Positions 18,012 to 27,220 of a stretch of 64,000 nucleotides of DNA are shown here, piece by piece (the stretch's first letter is position 1; every line of letters starts with the position of its first letter). This DNA is from Parvularculaceae bacterium (GTDB lineage: Bacteria > Pseudomonadota > Alphaproteobacteria > Caulobacterales > Parvularculaceae). The notes under the pieces are model-generated. The model did not search any database, was not told the DNA's origin, and saw nothing but the letters and a program-made list of their open reading frames with translations. The translations under genes were made by a program, and so were the position numbers. Location of the stretch: assembly GCA_021776475.1 (NCBI GenBank), contig JAJFFV010000005.1, positions 1,116,001 through 1,180,000 of the forward strand, in the 5' to 3' direction.

Positions 18012-18704
18012 GTGGCAATGACCAGCATCCTCGTTGTTGAAGACGAAGAATCTCTTGCGACGCTCCTTGTATATAATCTTGGCAAGGAAGGGTTCGATGT
18101 TCGTATTGCCGGTGACGGTGAAGAGGCGCTTCTCAGGGTTGAGGAACATTCTCCCGACTTGATTGTCCTTGACTGGATGCTGCCAAAGGTCTCAGGGATT
18201 GAGGTCTGCCGTCGGTTACGGTCAAAAAATGAGACCCGCAACATCCCGGTGATCATGTTGACAGCGCGGGCGGAGGAAACAGACCGGATCCGCGGGCTTG
18301 AGACTGGCGCGGATGATTACATGGTCAAACCATTTTCGATGAACGAACTTGCGGCCCGAATTCGAGCGGTCTTGCGCCGCATTCGCCCCGGGCTTGCAGA
18401 TGATACGGTGACATTTGGTGATATCACGTTGGATCGTGCCGCGCACAGGGTCAGACGTGGTGACGGCGAGGTACATCTCGGTCCTACCGAGTTCCGCCTA
18501 CTCGATCATATGATCCAGCATCCGGGCCGGGTTTTTTCCCGTGAGCAGCTTTTGAACGCTGTCTGGGGATCAGACGTATTCGTTGAGGCACGGACGGTCG
18601 ACGTTCATATCGGCCGGTTGCGCAAAGCGTTGAACCGTCACGGTGATATAAATCCGATCCGCACGGTTCGCTCTGCGGGATACGCGCTGGAATTATCGGC
18701 CTAG
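18012..18704 (+). CDS. phoB: Phosphate regulon response regulator PhoB
   Basis: About 230 residues, an OmpR/PhoB-type response regulator. The receiver domain starts ILVVEDE; counted from the ATG at 18018, the phosphoacceptor is Asp52 in VLDWMLP, and the conserved Lys is in DDYMVKPF. The C-terminal winged helix contains LGPTEFRLLDH and ARTVDVHIGRLRKAL. The GTG at 18012 is best spaced from AAGGAGG (17999-18005); the ATG at 18018 is a reasonable alternative. It activates phosphate-starvation genes. Confidence 0.95.
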   Translation: MAMTSILVVEDEESLATLLVYNLGKEGFDVRIAGDGEEALLRVEEHSPDLIVLDWMLPKVSGIEVCRRLRSKNETRNIPVIMLTARAEETDRIRGLETGADDYMVKPFSMNELAARIRAVLRRIRPGLADDTVTFGDITLDRAAHRVRRGDGEVHLGPTEFRLLDHMIQHPGRVFSREQLLNAVWGSDVFVEARTVDVHIGRLRKALNRHGDINPIRTVRSAGYALELSA

Positions 18705-18724
18705 CATTCATAAAATGCCCAGAA

Positions 18725-18752
18725 AAAAAGCCTGCAGTAAAGCAGGCTTTTT
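18725..18752. terminator. Bidirectional rho-independent terminator
   Basis: AAAAAGCCTGC and GCAGGCTTTTT form an 11-base perfect stem around a six-base loop. It sits between the convergent phoB and gcrA genes and has the T run needed in both directions. Confidence 0.92.
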
Positions 18753-18792
18753 CAGGCCGTCAAGCTGGAACTGGCACGACTGGGCCCTGACC

Positions 18793-19299
18793 CTAACCGG
18801 CCGCCCTTTTTGGTGCGGCGATGGCATAGTCGGGACGCTGTGGGCGCTCGCGTTTTGTGTTGGTGGGCTGGAATGCCATATGCGCGTGATAGGCGCAATA
18901 TGGTTTTGTATGCGAGGTTGATTGGCCGCAAAAATGGAAATCATCCGCAGACGGATCGCCGATCGGCCATTTACACATATTCTTTTTTAGTGTCGACATC
19001 GTCGCGTTGTCGCCGGTCGATAGGACCAGTGGCTCAAGAAAACCGGCATCCTGGATCACCGACTTGCCGTCCGGATCTGCATCATGAAATACGCGCCGCG
19101 CCGGCGTGTGCGGGTGCTCGGTCTTTCGTGAGAGTTGTGGTTTTGCCGGCGTCGCGCGGCCTGAAAGACCCAAACGATGCACCTTGCCGATCACCGCGTT
19201 TCTGGTCACGCCGCCCATTCTGCTGGCGATCTGGCTGGCGGATAATCCATCCGACCAAAGCCTCTTCAACAACTCAACCCGATCTTCTGTCCAAGCCAT
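18793..19299 (-). CDS. gcrA: Cell-cycle regulator GcrA
   Basis: A 168-residue GcrA. The N-terminal helix-turn-helix is distinctive: MAWTEDRVELLKRLW, then SASQIASRMGG and TRNAVIGKVHRLGL. The C-terminal half has the conserved CKWPIGDP and CGQ ... YCAYH segments. GcrA binds the sigma70 RNA polymerase and activates genes whose promoters carry methylated GANTC, the CcrM mark; ccrM itself is in this window. It is divergent from the ABC permease gene, with a full CtrA box between them. Confidence 0.96.
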   Translation of the reverse strand: MAWTEDRVELLKRLWSDGLSASQIASRMGGVTRNAVIGKVHRLGLSGRATPAKPQLSRKTEHPHTPARRVFHDADPDGKSVIQDAGFLEPLVLSTGDNATMSTLKKNMCKWPIGDPSADDFHFCGQSTSHTKPYCAYHAHMAFQPTNTKRERPQRPDYAIAAPKRAAG

Positions 19300-19443
19300 A
19301 ACTCTGCTCCATTCACCGTTATCTGGTCCCTGCAGCCCGATTTATGTGGGTAACATCTCCTACATCTTGTGCGAGCAATATAGTATGATGTGTATCGGGC
19401 CTACATATAGTAGCTAAAAGTTATGGAAACACAATATGCGCGA

Positions 19444-19459
19444 TTAAGAAAGTTTTAAC
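19444..19459. promoter_or_regulatory. Candidate CtrA box between gcrA and ABC permease
   Basis: TTAA-N7-TTAAC is matched without mismatch, 145 bases upstream of the gcrA start. A GANTC site (GATTC) lies at 19471-19475. CtrA is known to repress gcrA in Caulobacter, so the location makes sense, though the distance to gcrA is long. Confidence 0.6.
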
Positions 19460-19576
19460 CACAACACCTTGATTCGGTCGTATTTCTCCACAAATTGTCA
19501 CGGGTTGACCTTGCATTGTGGAAAAGCCATTGAAGGGCATTCCAACAACACGACAACGCCCGTTCGAGATCATCTT

Positions 19577-20443
19577 ATGACTGTCGAAACCGACATATCT
19601 CCCCCTGAAACCGTTGAGGCGCCTGGCTTTGGCACCCGGCGGTTTGGCGTCGTGAACTGGCTCGGCCTGTGGACGCTGTACAAAAAAGAGGTCCGGCGCT
19701 TTACCAAGGTCGCTTTTCAAACGGTTTTCGCGCCGATTATTTCCACGCTGTTGTTCTTGCTCGTGTTCATGGGCGCATGGGGCGCCCGTGGCAGTGGTAT
19801 CGTTATGGAAAATGTCGAACTGGCCGTCACCGTGTTCCTGCCGCCTGGCCTCATCATGATGGCGATCATTTCAAACTCGTTCCAGAATTCTTCGTCAACG
19901 CTGATCATCGCTAAAGTGCAGGGCTCGATCGTCGATATTCTGATGCCGCCCCTGTCCGCGGCGGAACTGACCATTGCCATCGTTGCCGGTGCGGCGACCC
20001 GTGGTCTGCTGGTCGGTTTGGTGACCGCCCTGACTGTTTGGGCGTTTACCTTTAGCACCGGTTCGATGCAAATCACGCATCTTTGGGCGGTCATTTACTT
20101 CTCCCTAGTTGCCGCAACACTGCTGGGCATGTTAGGGGCGATTGCCGGCATGTGGGCAGAAAAATTTGACCAGCTGGCCCTGATCGCAAATTTCGTCATC
20201 ACACCACTGACATTCCTGTCGGGCACATTCTATTCGATGCGGTCCGCGTGGCTGCCGGATTTTGTCCTAACGTTCAGTCAGGTTAATCCGGTTTTTTATC
20301 TGATAGACGGTTTTCGGTACGGCTTTATCGGTGTTTCGGATGCCTCGCCGATGATTGGAGCTCTCATTGTATTGGCCTTGAACATCGCGGTTGGTGGTCT
20401 TACCTACTGGCTCTTCAAAATCGGCTACAAACTGAAAAACTGA
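19577..20443 (+). CDS. ABC-2 type transporter permease
   Basis: A 288-residue inner-membrane permease of the ABC-2 (YadH/NodJ-like) export family, with six membrane helices beginning at about residue 45. The family pattern PLTFLSGTFYSM lies near residue 220. I chose the ATG at 19577 (starting TVETDI); the frame extending to 19469 reads through the promoter region. No ATP-binding gene is adjacent, although such pairs are usual. It overlaps hslO by one base (TGATG). The cargo is unknown. Confidence 0.85.
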   Translation: MTVETDISPPETVEAPGFGTRRFGVVNWLGLWTLYKKEVRRFTKVAFQTVFAPIISTLLFLLVFMGAWGARGSGIVMENVELAVTVFLPPGLIMMAIISNSFQNSSSTLIIAKVQGSIVDILMPPLSAAELTIAIVAGAATRGLLVGLVTALTVWAFTFSTGSMQITHLWAVIYFSLVAATLLGMLGAIAGMWAEKFDQLALIANFVITPLTFLSGTFYSMRSAWLPDFVLTFSQVNPVFYLIDGFRYGFIGVSDASPMIGALIVLALNIAVGGLTYWLFKIGYKLKN

Positions 20444-21378
20444 TGTCAGCAACACATAGTGATACCACCGATACTAGGACCAACGACGACTTCATCCTGC
20501 CATTTCAGGTCGGTAATACATCCGTACGCGGTAAAATTGTTCGGCTGGGACAGGCAGTCAATGAGATCCTGCAACGCCACCAGTTTCCGGATCCATTGGC
20601 GATGCTGGTTGGTGAGGCAGCAGCTCTGGTTGCGATGCTTGGCGCTTCACTGAAATTCGACGGCAAATTGATCTTGCAGATTGAGGGCGATGGCCCGGTG
20701 TCGATGGTCGTCAGCGATTATTCTGCGGGCGGCGCGATACGGGCGACAGCGAAATTCGACAAAGGCAAACAGGTGGTCATTGAAAAAGCGCAAGGGCCTG
20801 AACTTCACTACCTTCTTGCCAAAGGGCACATGGTGATGACGATCGATCAAGGCCCCGACATGGAGCGTTATCAGGGCGTAACGCCTCTGGACGGGCCGAC
20901 CTTGTCTGTCGCGACTGCCAATTATTTCATGCAGTCTGAGCAAATTCCCGCGGCAGTGCGCCTCGCGGTCGGCCGGGTTTCTTATCCTGGTGAAGAACCT
21001 AAATGGCGGGCCGGTGGCATCATGATCCAATTCATGCCAGGTGAAGGCGGCGTGCGGGAGCGTGGTGAAGCGGAATTGTTACGTGAAGATGATCAAGAGA
21101 TCTGGACCAACGCAGAAGCGCTATTGAATACAGTGAGCCCGGATGAATTGCTGGATCCGATGCTTAGCGCAGAAAATTTGCTCTATCGGCTTTACCACGA
21201 AAATGGTGTGAGGTTGTTCGATCCGCTATCGACCCACTTCGCCTGCACCTGTTCCGCGGAGAAAGTGGAGAAAGTGCTGGACCAGTTCACGGATGACGAA
21301 CGCGCTAATATGGCGGAGAACGGCAAGATCAAGGTTGATTGCGACTTCTGCCGGTCACCCTATGAGTTTGCTGTTTAA
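20443..21378 (+). CDS. hslO: Redox-regulated chaperone Hsp33
   Basis: A 311-residue Hsp33, a cytoplasmic holdase switched on by oxidation. The C-terminal zinc switch is intact: CxC at 268/270 and CxxC at 300/303. Its start shares one base with the upstream permease stop, so the two are co-translated. The gene ends four bases into the convergent hydrolase gene. Confidence 0.94.
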   Translation: MSATHSDTTDTRTNDDFILPFQVGNTSVRGKIVRLGQAVNEILQRHQFPDPLAMLVGEAAALVAMLGASLKFDGKLILQIEGDGPVSMVVSDYSAGGAIRATAKFDKGKQVVIEKAQGPELHYLLAKGHMVMTIDQGPDMERYQGVTPLDGPTLSVATANYFMQSEQIPAAVRLAVGRVSYPGEEPKWRAGGIMIQFMPGEGGVRERGEAELLREDDQEIWTNAEALLNTVSPDELLDPMLSAENLLYRLYHENGVRLFDPLSTHFACTCSAEKVEKVLDQFTDDERANMAENGKIKVDCDFCRSPYEFAV

Positions 21379-22124
21379 CCTGGGAATTCGGTAAGCGTCT
21401 GTCCTAGCCGTTCCAAATCGCCTCCCCCCGACATCCGGTGATCACTCCCTTTCACCAGAGTCATCACAAGATCATCCGCCTCTAAATGTGCCGCGAACTT
21501 TGCCGCATGTTGCCACGGCACGCTTTCGTCTTTCATGCCCTGTAAAATCCGTACCGGGACGGAAACCCTTAAAGGCTTAGCAAAAACAGAACAGCGCTTG
21601 CCATCTTCATAAAGCTTCTTCGTATAGACCATCGTAGTCTCGTCGTAGTCGGACGGGAACTCGACTTTGCCATCGCGCAGCAGGCGGTCCCGCGTCTGGT
21701 TGTTCCATGAAGGCCACATCAGATCGCTGGTGAAATCGGGAGCGGGTGCAACAAAGACAAGGCCGGCCAATCGTTCTGGTCGCGCCCGCGCAAGCAGGGC
21801 TGCGATCCAGCCACCCATGGAAGAGCCAACGAGAATTTGTGGGCCTTCTGTCAGCTGATCAACCACAAAAAGAGCGTCTGCTGTCCAATCTGAAATGCAG
21901 CCATCTTCAAATAGGCCGCCACTTTCACCGTGGCCAGCATAGTCGAAACGCAGATAAGCGCGACCGGCGTCACGGGCCCAATTTGCCAGATACTCTGCCT
22001 TGGTGCCCGCCATGTCGGAGGCATAACCGCCCAGCCAGACAATGCCAGGGCTCTCACCGGCAATGGCCCGATAGGCGATATCGGCACCGTCCACTCGTTC
22101 TAAAAACAGCGTCGCGTCGGTCAT
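21375..22124 (-). CDS. Alpha/beta hydrolase
   Basis: A 249-residue alpha/beta hydrolase. The nucleophile elbow is GSSMGG with Ser102. The oxyanion region is WLGGYASDM near residue 30, and the catalytic His is probably in KGSDHRMSG near the C-terminus. The neighbourhood (DYAGHGESGG) is typical of serine esterases and acyl-transfer hydrolases. The substrate is unknown. It converges with hslO, their ends overlapping by four bases. Confidence 0.85.
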   Translation of the reverse strand: MTDATLFLERVDGADIAYRAIAGESPGIVWLGGYASDMAGTKAEYLANWARDAGRAYLRFDYAGHGESGGLFEDGCISDWTADALFVVDQLTEGPQILVGSSMGGWIAALLARARPERLAGLVFVAPAPDFTSDLMWPSWNNQTRDRLLRDGKVEFPSDYDETTMVYTKKLYEDGKRCSVFAKPLRVSVPVRILQGMKDESVPWQHAAKFAAHLEADDLVMTLVKGSDHRMSGGGDLERLGQTLTEFPG

Positions 22125-22219
22125 AGCTGCTTTCTACGTTGGTTGGGCATTGCTTGTCATTCCCTTCAACTGGTCATATTGAAGGGGCAGGGGGCAGCAA
22201 CAGCCGAGGGCTAACAAGT

Positions 22220-23422
22220 ATGCCGCCACGTTTGAGTGCCACAATTTTACAAGTCATCCCGGAGCTGGAAACAGGCGGCGCGGAGCGCACCACTCTCGAA
22301 GTTTCTGAAGCGATCATTGAAGCAGGCGGCAAAGCAATCGTGGTCTCACAAGGGGGGCCGCTCACTAGAGCATTAAAAAAATATGGTGCGACCCATATCA
22401 AGCTGCCGGTTGCGTCGAAAAACCCGCTTGTGATGTTTGCGAACGCCGGTCGGTTAACTAAATTAATTCGTGAGCAGCGCGTCGATCTGATCCACGCCAG
22501 ATCGAGAGCACCCGCCTGGAGTGCATGGAAAGCAGCCCAGCGGGCGACTATCCCTTTCGTGACGACCTATCACGGTGTCTATAACGCGAACTCGAACTGG
22601 AAACGTAAATATAACGGGATCATGGCGCGGGGCGATTTTGTGATTGCAAATTCGGATTACACGCGCGCGCGCATTCTTGCCCAACACAGCCCTGACCCGT
22701 TGGCTGATGTCAGCCGCCTGATCACCATCCATCGTGGTGCCGATCTTAACCGTTTTGATCCGAACAGCATTTCGCCCGGACGTGTCCAAGCGCTCGAAAA
22801 CGACTGGCAGGGCGCGGATGCCCTCAAGATCCTGCTGCCGGGCCGCCTGACCTCGTGGAAAGGTCAAGAAATTTTGATTAAAGCGGCGCAAATCTTGCGA
22901 GTAACCCGGCAAGCGCTGAATTTGCGGATCGTTTTGGCTGGCAGCGCCCAGGGAAGAAGCGGATATGAGGCCGATTTACGGGCGGCTATCAACAAGGGTG
23001 ATGTGGGGCACATGGTGATCATGCCGGGAAACTGCTCGGATATGGCGGCGGCCTATCAGTGGGCCGATCTTGTGGTATCTGCATCGACACGGCCAGAAGC
23101 CTTTGGCCGGGTGGCGGTGGAAGCGCAGGCGATGCATTGTCCCGTCATTGCTACCGATCACGGCGGCGCGCGGGAGACAATTCAAGACGGGGTTACTGGT
23201 TTTCTTGTACCACCTGGAGACGAGACCGCTCTTGCCAATGCAATTTCAGGTTTTGCTGACCTGAGTACGGATGAGCGTAAAAAAATGGCCCGGGAAGCAC
23301 GCCGGAACACCGAAGAGAATTTCTCAACGGAAAAGATGACAGATGCCACTTTGGATGTTTACATCCAGGCGCTGAACGGGAAGACTGTGGATCAGGTGGG
23401 TTTAGTCAGGGGCCGAGTATGA
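22220..23422 (+). CDS. Glycosyltransferase family 4
   Basis: A 400-residue GT-B glycosyltransferase. The N-terminal domain opens with VIPELETGGAERTTLEV, the acceptor-side signature of GT4 enzymes. The C-terminal nucleotide-sugar site has PGRLTSWKGQE and EAFGRVAVEAQAM with the ExxxxxxxE pair, then TDHGGARETI. I chose the ATG at 22220; the frame to 22139 adds a non-conserved extension. It overlaps the next gene (GT9) by four bases, so it is likely part of a surface-polysaccharide or LPS core pathway. Confidence 0.88.
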   Translation: MPPRLSATILQVIPELETGGAERTTLEVSEAIIEAGGKAIVVSQGGPLTRALKKYGATHIKLPVASKNPLVMFANAGRLTKLIREQRVDLIHARSRAPAWSAWKAAQRATIPFVTTYHGVYNANSNWKRKYNGIMARGDFVIANSDYTRARILAQHSPDPLADVSRLITIHRGADLNRFDPNSISPGRVQALENDWQGADALKILLPGRLTSWKGQEILIKAAQILRVTRQALNLRIVLAGSAQGRSGYEADLRAAINKGDVGHMVIMPGNCSDMAAAYQWADLVVSASTRPEAFGRVAVEAQAMHCPVIATDHGGARETIQDGVTGFLVPPGDETALANAISGFADLSTDERKKMAREARRNTEENFSTEKMTDATLDVYIQALNGKTVDQVGLVRGRV

Positions 23423-24450
23423 TGAGAGGCAAATCGCGCATTCTAGTGCTGAAAGCGACAGGCCTTAGCCAGTTCGTTGAGGCTGAGCCGGCGTTTGCGG
23501 CCATTCGGGCCGCGCATCCGGATAGTTTGATCGATCTATTGACCAGCCATGATTATGGCCGGTTGGCAAAAGGCGCGACCTATTTTGATCGCGTCCTCGC
23601 GGCTGGTCCGTTCAAGGATGCTGCGGCGCGGAAAAATTTCCTCGGGCAGTTACGCAAGCAGGGATACGCCAAAGCCTATGATCTCGACGGGACACAGGCG
23701 ACCTCGATGATCCGCAAGTCCTTAAGCGGTTGGCGCGGCGCCCAATGGGTCGGGCCAAAAAGAATTATCAATTCATCATCAAACGCAAATGAACTGATCC
23801 CGTCTTTCGCGGGCCCAGCGATGCGCAAAATGCTCGCTGATGCCGGTCTTGAGATGGAAGAGCGGATGCCCGATCTGTCATGGGCACTCAAAGGCAGAAA
23901 AGACGCCGCGAACATGCGGCCCAGTTGGTATGGGATTTCTGGCGAATTCGCACTGCTGCTGCCGTCAAGCGACGAAGAGCGGCGCTGGCCAGCAGAGAAT
24001 TATGCAGAACTGGCCAGCGAAATGGTCAAGCGCGGGGTGACGCCGGTGCTAGTCGGCAATTCCGACATGAAAACCTTCGGCAATACCGTGACCCAGTTGA
24101 TGGTCCAGATCGGGCCGAAGGGTGGCGCCCGCGCTTTGGTCGATCTAACCGACAAAACCGACCTTGCCCAATTGGCAGCGCTTGCCCGCGAAGCAAGCTT
24201 CTTTTTCTCAGGTGTCACCGAGGAAGTCTATTTGACACTCAGCCTGGGCTGCCCAGGTGTTCTTTTGCTGCACCCGGATCAAGACGCCGAAGCTGATGTG
24301 CTGTTTGGCCGCGATGTTGTGCGCTTGACGGCAAACCATATGACAAACCTCGAGCCAGATATTGCAATTAAGATGTTGGTTTCCATGGGTGTTTTGCCGA
24401 TAAACCGCGTCGTTCGCGCTGAAGATCCAGCCGAAGCCAGTTTTGGCTAA
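23419..24450 (+). CDS. Glycosyltransferase family 9 (heptosyltransferase-like)
   Basis: A 343-residue GT9 protein of the heptosyltransferase/ADP-heptose-LPS superfamily, which adds sugars to LPS inner core. The first domain opens with LKATGLSQFVEAEPAFAAI, and the second has PSSDEERRWPAENYAELA, the usual strand of this family. It is translationally coupled to the GT4 gene by an ATGA overlap. The precise sugar is not readable. Confidence 0.85.
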   Translation: MMRGKSRILVLKATGLSQFVEAEPAFAAIRAAHPDSLIDLLTSHDYGRLAKGATYFDRVLAAGPFKDAAARKNFLGQLRKQGYAKAYDLDGTQATSMIRKSLSGWRGAQWVGPKRIINSSSNANELIPSFAGPAMRKMLADAGLEMEERMPDLSWALKGRKDAANMRPSWYGISGEFALLLPSSDEERRWPAENYAELASEMVKRGVTPVLVGNSDMKTFGNTVTQLMVQIGPKGGARALVDLTDKTDLAQLAALAREASFFFSGVTEEVYLTLSLGCPGVLLLHPDQDAEADVLFGRDVVRLTANHMTNLEPDIAIKMLVSMGVLPINRVVRAEDPAEASFG

Positions 24451-24596
24451 TTGTGCGGCATCCGGCGTTTTGCCAATTGATAAGACGGTTAACCCGTCCT
24501 ATATTCCGCCTCAGCGGTTTATCAACCAACCGGAAACTGTTGGGACGGTAAACTGCGTTTTACTTTTGCGCTGAAGCAACAAATGGAGATAGCCAC

Positions 24597-25136
24597 ATCG
24601 CACGCAGACCAATGCATGACGCCCCTGCAAAAAAATCAGGCCCGCGCGTCAATGAAGATATCCTGGCACAGGAACTTATCGTCATCACCGAAGATGGTGA
24701 AAAACATGGACCCCTTACATTAGAGCAAGCGTTGGAGATGGCTGAAGAAGCCGTGCTCGATCTTGTTGAAGTATCGCCCAACATGTCTCCGCCCGTTTGT
24801 AAGCTGCTCGATTACGGCAAATTCAAATATCAGCAGCAGAAGAAAAAAGCTGAAGCGAAAAAGAAACAAAAGATCGTTGAGATCAAAGAGATCAAGATGC
24901 GGCCCAATATCGACACCCATGACTACGAAACCAAAACCAAAGCCATGCGCCGCTTTTTTGATGAGGGCGACAAGGTAAAAGTGACATTGCGTTTTCGCGG
25001 TCGCGAAATGGCGCATATGGAGCGCGGCATGAGCCTGCTGAAAAAAGTCGAGACCGATTTCGAAGAGATCGCCAAAGTTGAAGCGTTGCCCAAGATGGAA
25101 GGCCGCCAGATGATGATGGTGTTGGCACCGCGGTAA
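24597..25136 (+). CDS. infC: Translation initiation factor IF-3, probable ATC start
   Basis: IF-3 binds the 30S subunit, blocks 50S joining and checks the start codon. The protein has the N-terminal domain from GPRVNEDI to about residue 80, a Lys-rich linker ([14 protein letters not shown]), and the C-terminal domain from [15 protein letters not shown]. The nearest ATG (24612) lies about 23 bases after GGAG, too far. An in-frame ATC at 24597 is correctly spaced (8 bases) and adds ARRPM, a stretch like the family's N-terminus. infC is known to use rare start codons to autoregulate, so I place the start there. It gives 179 residues. Confidence 0.93.
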   Translation: MARRPMHDAPAKKSGPRVNEDILAQELIVITEDGEKHGPLTLEQALEMAEEAVLDLVEVSPNMSPPVCKLLDYGKFKYQQQKKKAEAKKKQKIVEIKEIKMRPNIDTHDYETKTKAMRRFFDEGDKVKVTLRFRGREMAHMERGMSLLKKVETDFEEIAKVEALPKMEGRQMMMVLAPR

Positions 25137-25291
25137 TCCCACCAGGCACCAACAAAGCTGCCTCATCTCGAACTGCCGCAATAAAGATTTTTATGGATTT
25201 TGCTGAAAAATTTATTGTCGGTGCGATCTTCACGGAAACGATAGGCTCACCACCCTGGTATATGTGAATGACCTGATTGGGGCGTGCTAGA

Positions 25292-25726
25292 ATGACCACA
25301 GAAATTTCAAGGCAGTTCATCGTGGCCGCGGGGCTGATCTCGGCGACATTTTTGGTTCACGGTGTGTTTGTTGTGATGATATCGGCTTTCCTGAGATCAC
25401 TTTCGGACAATATGAGGGGTCTTGCTGATATGATCCGAGATGTGTTTGTGCTGATGGCGATCTCTGTTGCTTTATTGGTCGCTCACCTAACATCAATATG
25501 GATTTGGGCGATCAGCTATATGAAGCTCGGCGGGTTTCTTGACCTTGAAACATCACTCTATTTTGCCGCCGCCACCTACACCACACTCGGCTATGGCGAT
25601 GTTCTGCCACCGGAAGAATGGCGTATTTTGTCGGGCGCGATGGCCGCCAACGGCCTCCTCTTGTTTGGTCTGTCGGCGGCAGTCCTGGTGGATGCCAGCG
25701 TTCGTCTGCGGCTTGGCCGGGAGTAA
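25292..25726 (+). CDS. Two-helix potassium channel
   Basis: A 144-residue membrane protein with hydrophobic segments and the K+ selectivity filter TTLGYGD (about residues 101-107), preceded by a pore helix. It matches the small ion-channel (Ion_trans_2) type with no regulatory domain. The ATG at 25292 is preferred over a TTG at 25277. It lies downstream of infC but 155 bases away. It may serve potassium leak or osmotic adjustment; that is inference. Confidence 0.85.
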   Translation: MTTEISRQFIVAAGLISATFLVHGVFVVMISAFLRSLSDNMRGLADMIRDVFVLMAISVALLVAHLTSIWIWAISYMKLGGFLDLETSLYFAAATYTTLGYGDVLPPEEWRILSGAMAANGLLLFGLSAAVLVDASVRLRLGRE

Positions 25727-25732
25727 TGCTGA

Positions 25733-26716
25733 TTATTCGACAGGATACGGACCATCGCTGAAAATCTGTTCGTGATAACCTTTTGATCCAATCAGCGCCG
25801 TAAGCGGGCTGCGGTAATCTCGGCCTTCTACCAGACATTTTATAATATGCTGGAAATCATACCGTGGTTGCCAATCAAGGTCGTGCCGCGCCCGCTCATT
25901 CACATATACACGGCTGATCGATGGAAACATCTCCCAGCCGCGCTTTTTGTATATTTCTTCATATGTGGGGATCCGTTGGCGGACGACCGTTGCTGCATTG
26001 GTAAGGAGCGCTGACAGATCTTCCCGCATGAAGGGTGTTGTTGCACTGATGATATAGCGGCCAAAACCAATCGCGGATGCCTTTTTAAGTGCCCGCAAAT
26101 GCGCATCCACTGCGTCCTCGATATCAATCCGGCGAAATAGAAATTCGTTGGCTTTGACATTGGCATCTGAAAGGGCGTCACGAACCAGTTTGTTGTCATC
26201 CTGTTCCGGGAAAAATCGTGATGTCCGTAAGATGATACAGGCAAGGCCGTGATTACGATTGAACAACTGACACAGATCCTCTGCTGCGGTTTTTGTCGTG
26301 CCATAGATGTTTTTCGGAATGGGTGTAAGATCCTCCGTTACCCAGACTGCCGGCGCCCCCTTCTCCTGTGTCAGCGCATCACCAAAAAGACTGGTCGTGC
26401 TGGTGAAGACAAAAGCGCCAACCTTTGCCGCCGCCGCTGCTTCGAGAAGATTGAGGGTGCCGGTGACGTTGGTATCGACAAAATCCTGTCGCGTATGGGT
26501 TTCGATGTGCGGCTTGTGCAAAGTGGCAGTATGAAAAACCGCCTCAACACCCTTCATGCATTGTGTCACAAACGCGCGGTCGGTGATTGAGCCTTCATCG
26601 CTGGTGAAGGGCGATGCTGCTCTATCAATACCGACAATCTGGTGGGCGCCGTTTTGCAACGTACGGATAAGTGCTTCGCCGAGATGTCCGGTGCTGCCTG
26701 TCACAAGGATTTTCAT
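25733..26716 (-). CDS. NAD-dependent epimerase/dehydratase
   Basis: A 327-residue extended short-chain dehydrogenase. The NAD motif GSTGHLG is at residues 7-13 and the catalytic YxxxK is visible in IYGTTKTAAE. Residues ILRTSRFFPEQ and the later FSRVYVNERA-like region suggest a nucleotide-sugar epimerase/reductase. The start at 26716 matches the family N-terminus MKILVTG; the frame to 26755 is a poor extension. The substrate is unknown. Confidence 0.86.
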   Translation of the reverse strand: MKILVTGSTGHLGEALIRTLQNGAHQIVGIDRAASPFTSDEGSITDRAFVTQCMKGVEAVFHTATLHKPHIETHTRQDFVDTNVTGTLNLLEAAAAAKVGAFVFTSTTSLFGDALTQEKGAPAVWVTEDLTPIPKNIYGTTKTAAEDLCQLFNRNHGLACIILRTSRFFPEQDDNKLVRDALSDANVKANEFLFRRIDIEDAVDAHLRALKKASAIGFGRYIISATTPFMREDLSALLTNAATVVRQRIPTYEEIYKKRGWEMFPSISRVYVNERARHDLDWQPRYDFQHIIKCLVEGRDYRSPLTALIGSKGYHEQIFSDGPYPVE

Positions 26717-26793
26717 GGTGGCCTTTTCTTTGCCCCAATTCCTCTTCATAGACAACCAAGGGCGTTGGATATCTTAGCGATCAGGAGTTCACA

Positions 26794-27036
26794 ATGATCA
26801 ACCCAAAATATTCAATGGTTCTGGCTATCCCGCTCATATTGTCTGGTTGCGTCATCATAGATGCCGACGACGCAGATGTTAGAAACGTCGCCGTTATCCA
26901 TGAAGTTGGCGAGGACACCGAAGCTGTTCAACAGGCAAAGTCAGAGTGCGGGGTCTACGGACTGGACGCAAAACTCATCGATATCGATGGCGCTGCCGGT
27001 GGCGGCCAGGTCCGCTCCTTGTTTGTCTGCTACTAA
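26794..27036 (+). CDS. Small lipoprotein of unknown function
   Basis: An 80-residue protein with a signal peptide ending in a lipobox (LSGC, Cys19), followed by an acidic stretch and a C-terminal half with two Cys. AGGAG lies just upstream of the ATG. No family is recognised. It is divergent from the epimerase gene. Confidence 0.7.
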   Translation: MINPKYSMVLAIPLILSGCVIIDADDADVRNVAVIHEVGEDTEAVQQAKSECGVYGLDAKLIDIDGAAGGGQVRSLFVCY

Positions 27037-27130
27037 AGTCAGGCTTCGGAGGCATTCAATATCGGTTCAGTCTAACGCCGCTGCGACAGCCGGTTTAGCC
27101 CTTGGGCAGGCGGGAAGCGGCGCTAGTTTA

Positions 27131-27156
27131 CCATTTACCTTTGCCATTTACCTTTG
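27131..27156. repeat. Tandem 13-base duplication
   Basis: CCATTTACCTTTG is present twice, end to end, with no mismatch, in the gap between the two lipoprotein genes. It is probably a replication-slippage duplication. Confidence 0.9.
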
Positions 27157-27220
27157 TTCAATAAGACGTTAACCATTGCGTGCGAGTGACATGTATCAGT
27201 GACAAGTGGTTGATCCAGTA

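Noticed and set aside
24484-24498. Short GACGG/CCGTC hairpin between the GT9 gene and infC
   Set aside because: Only five pairs and no T run; too weak to call a terminator.
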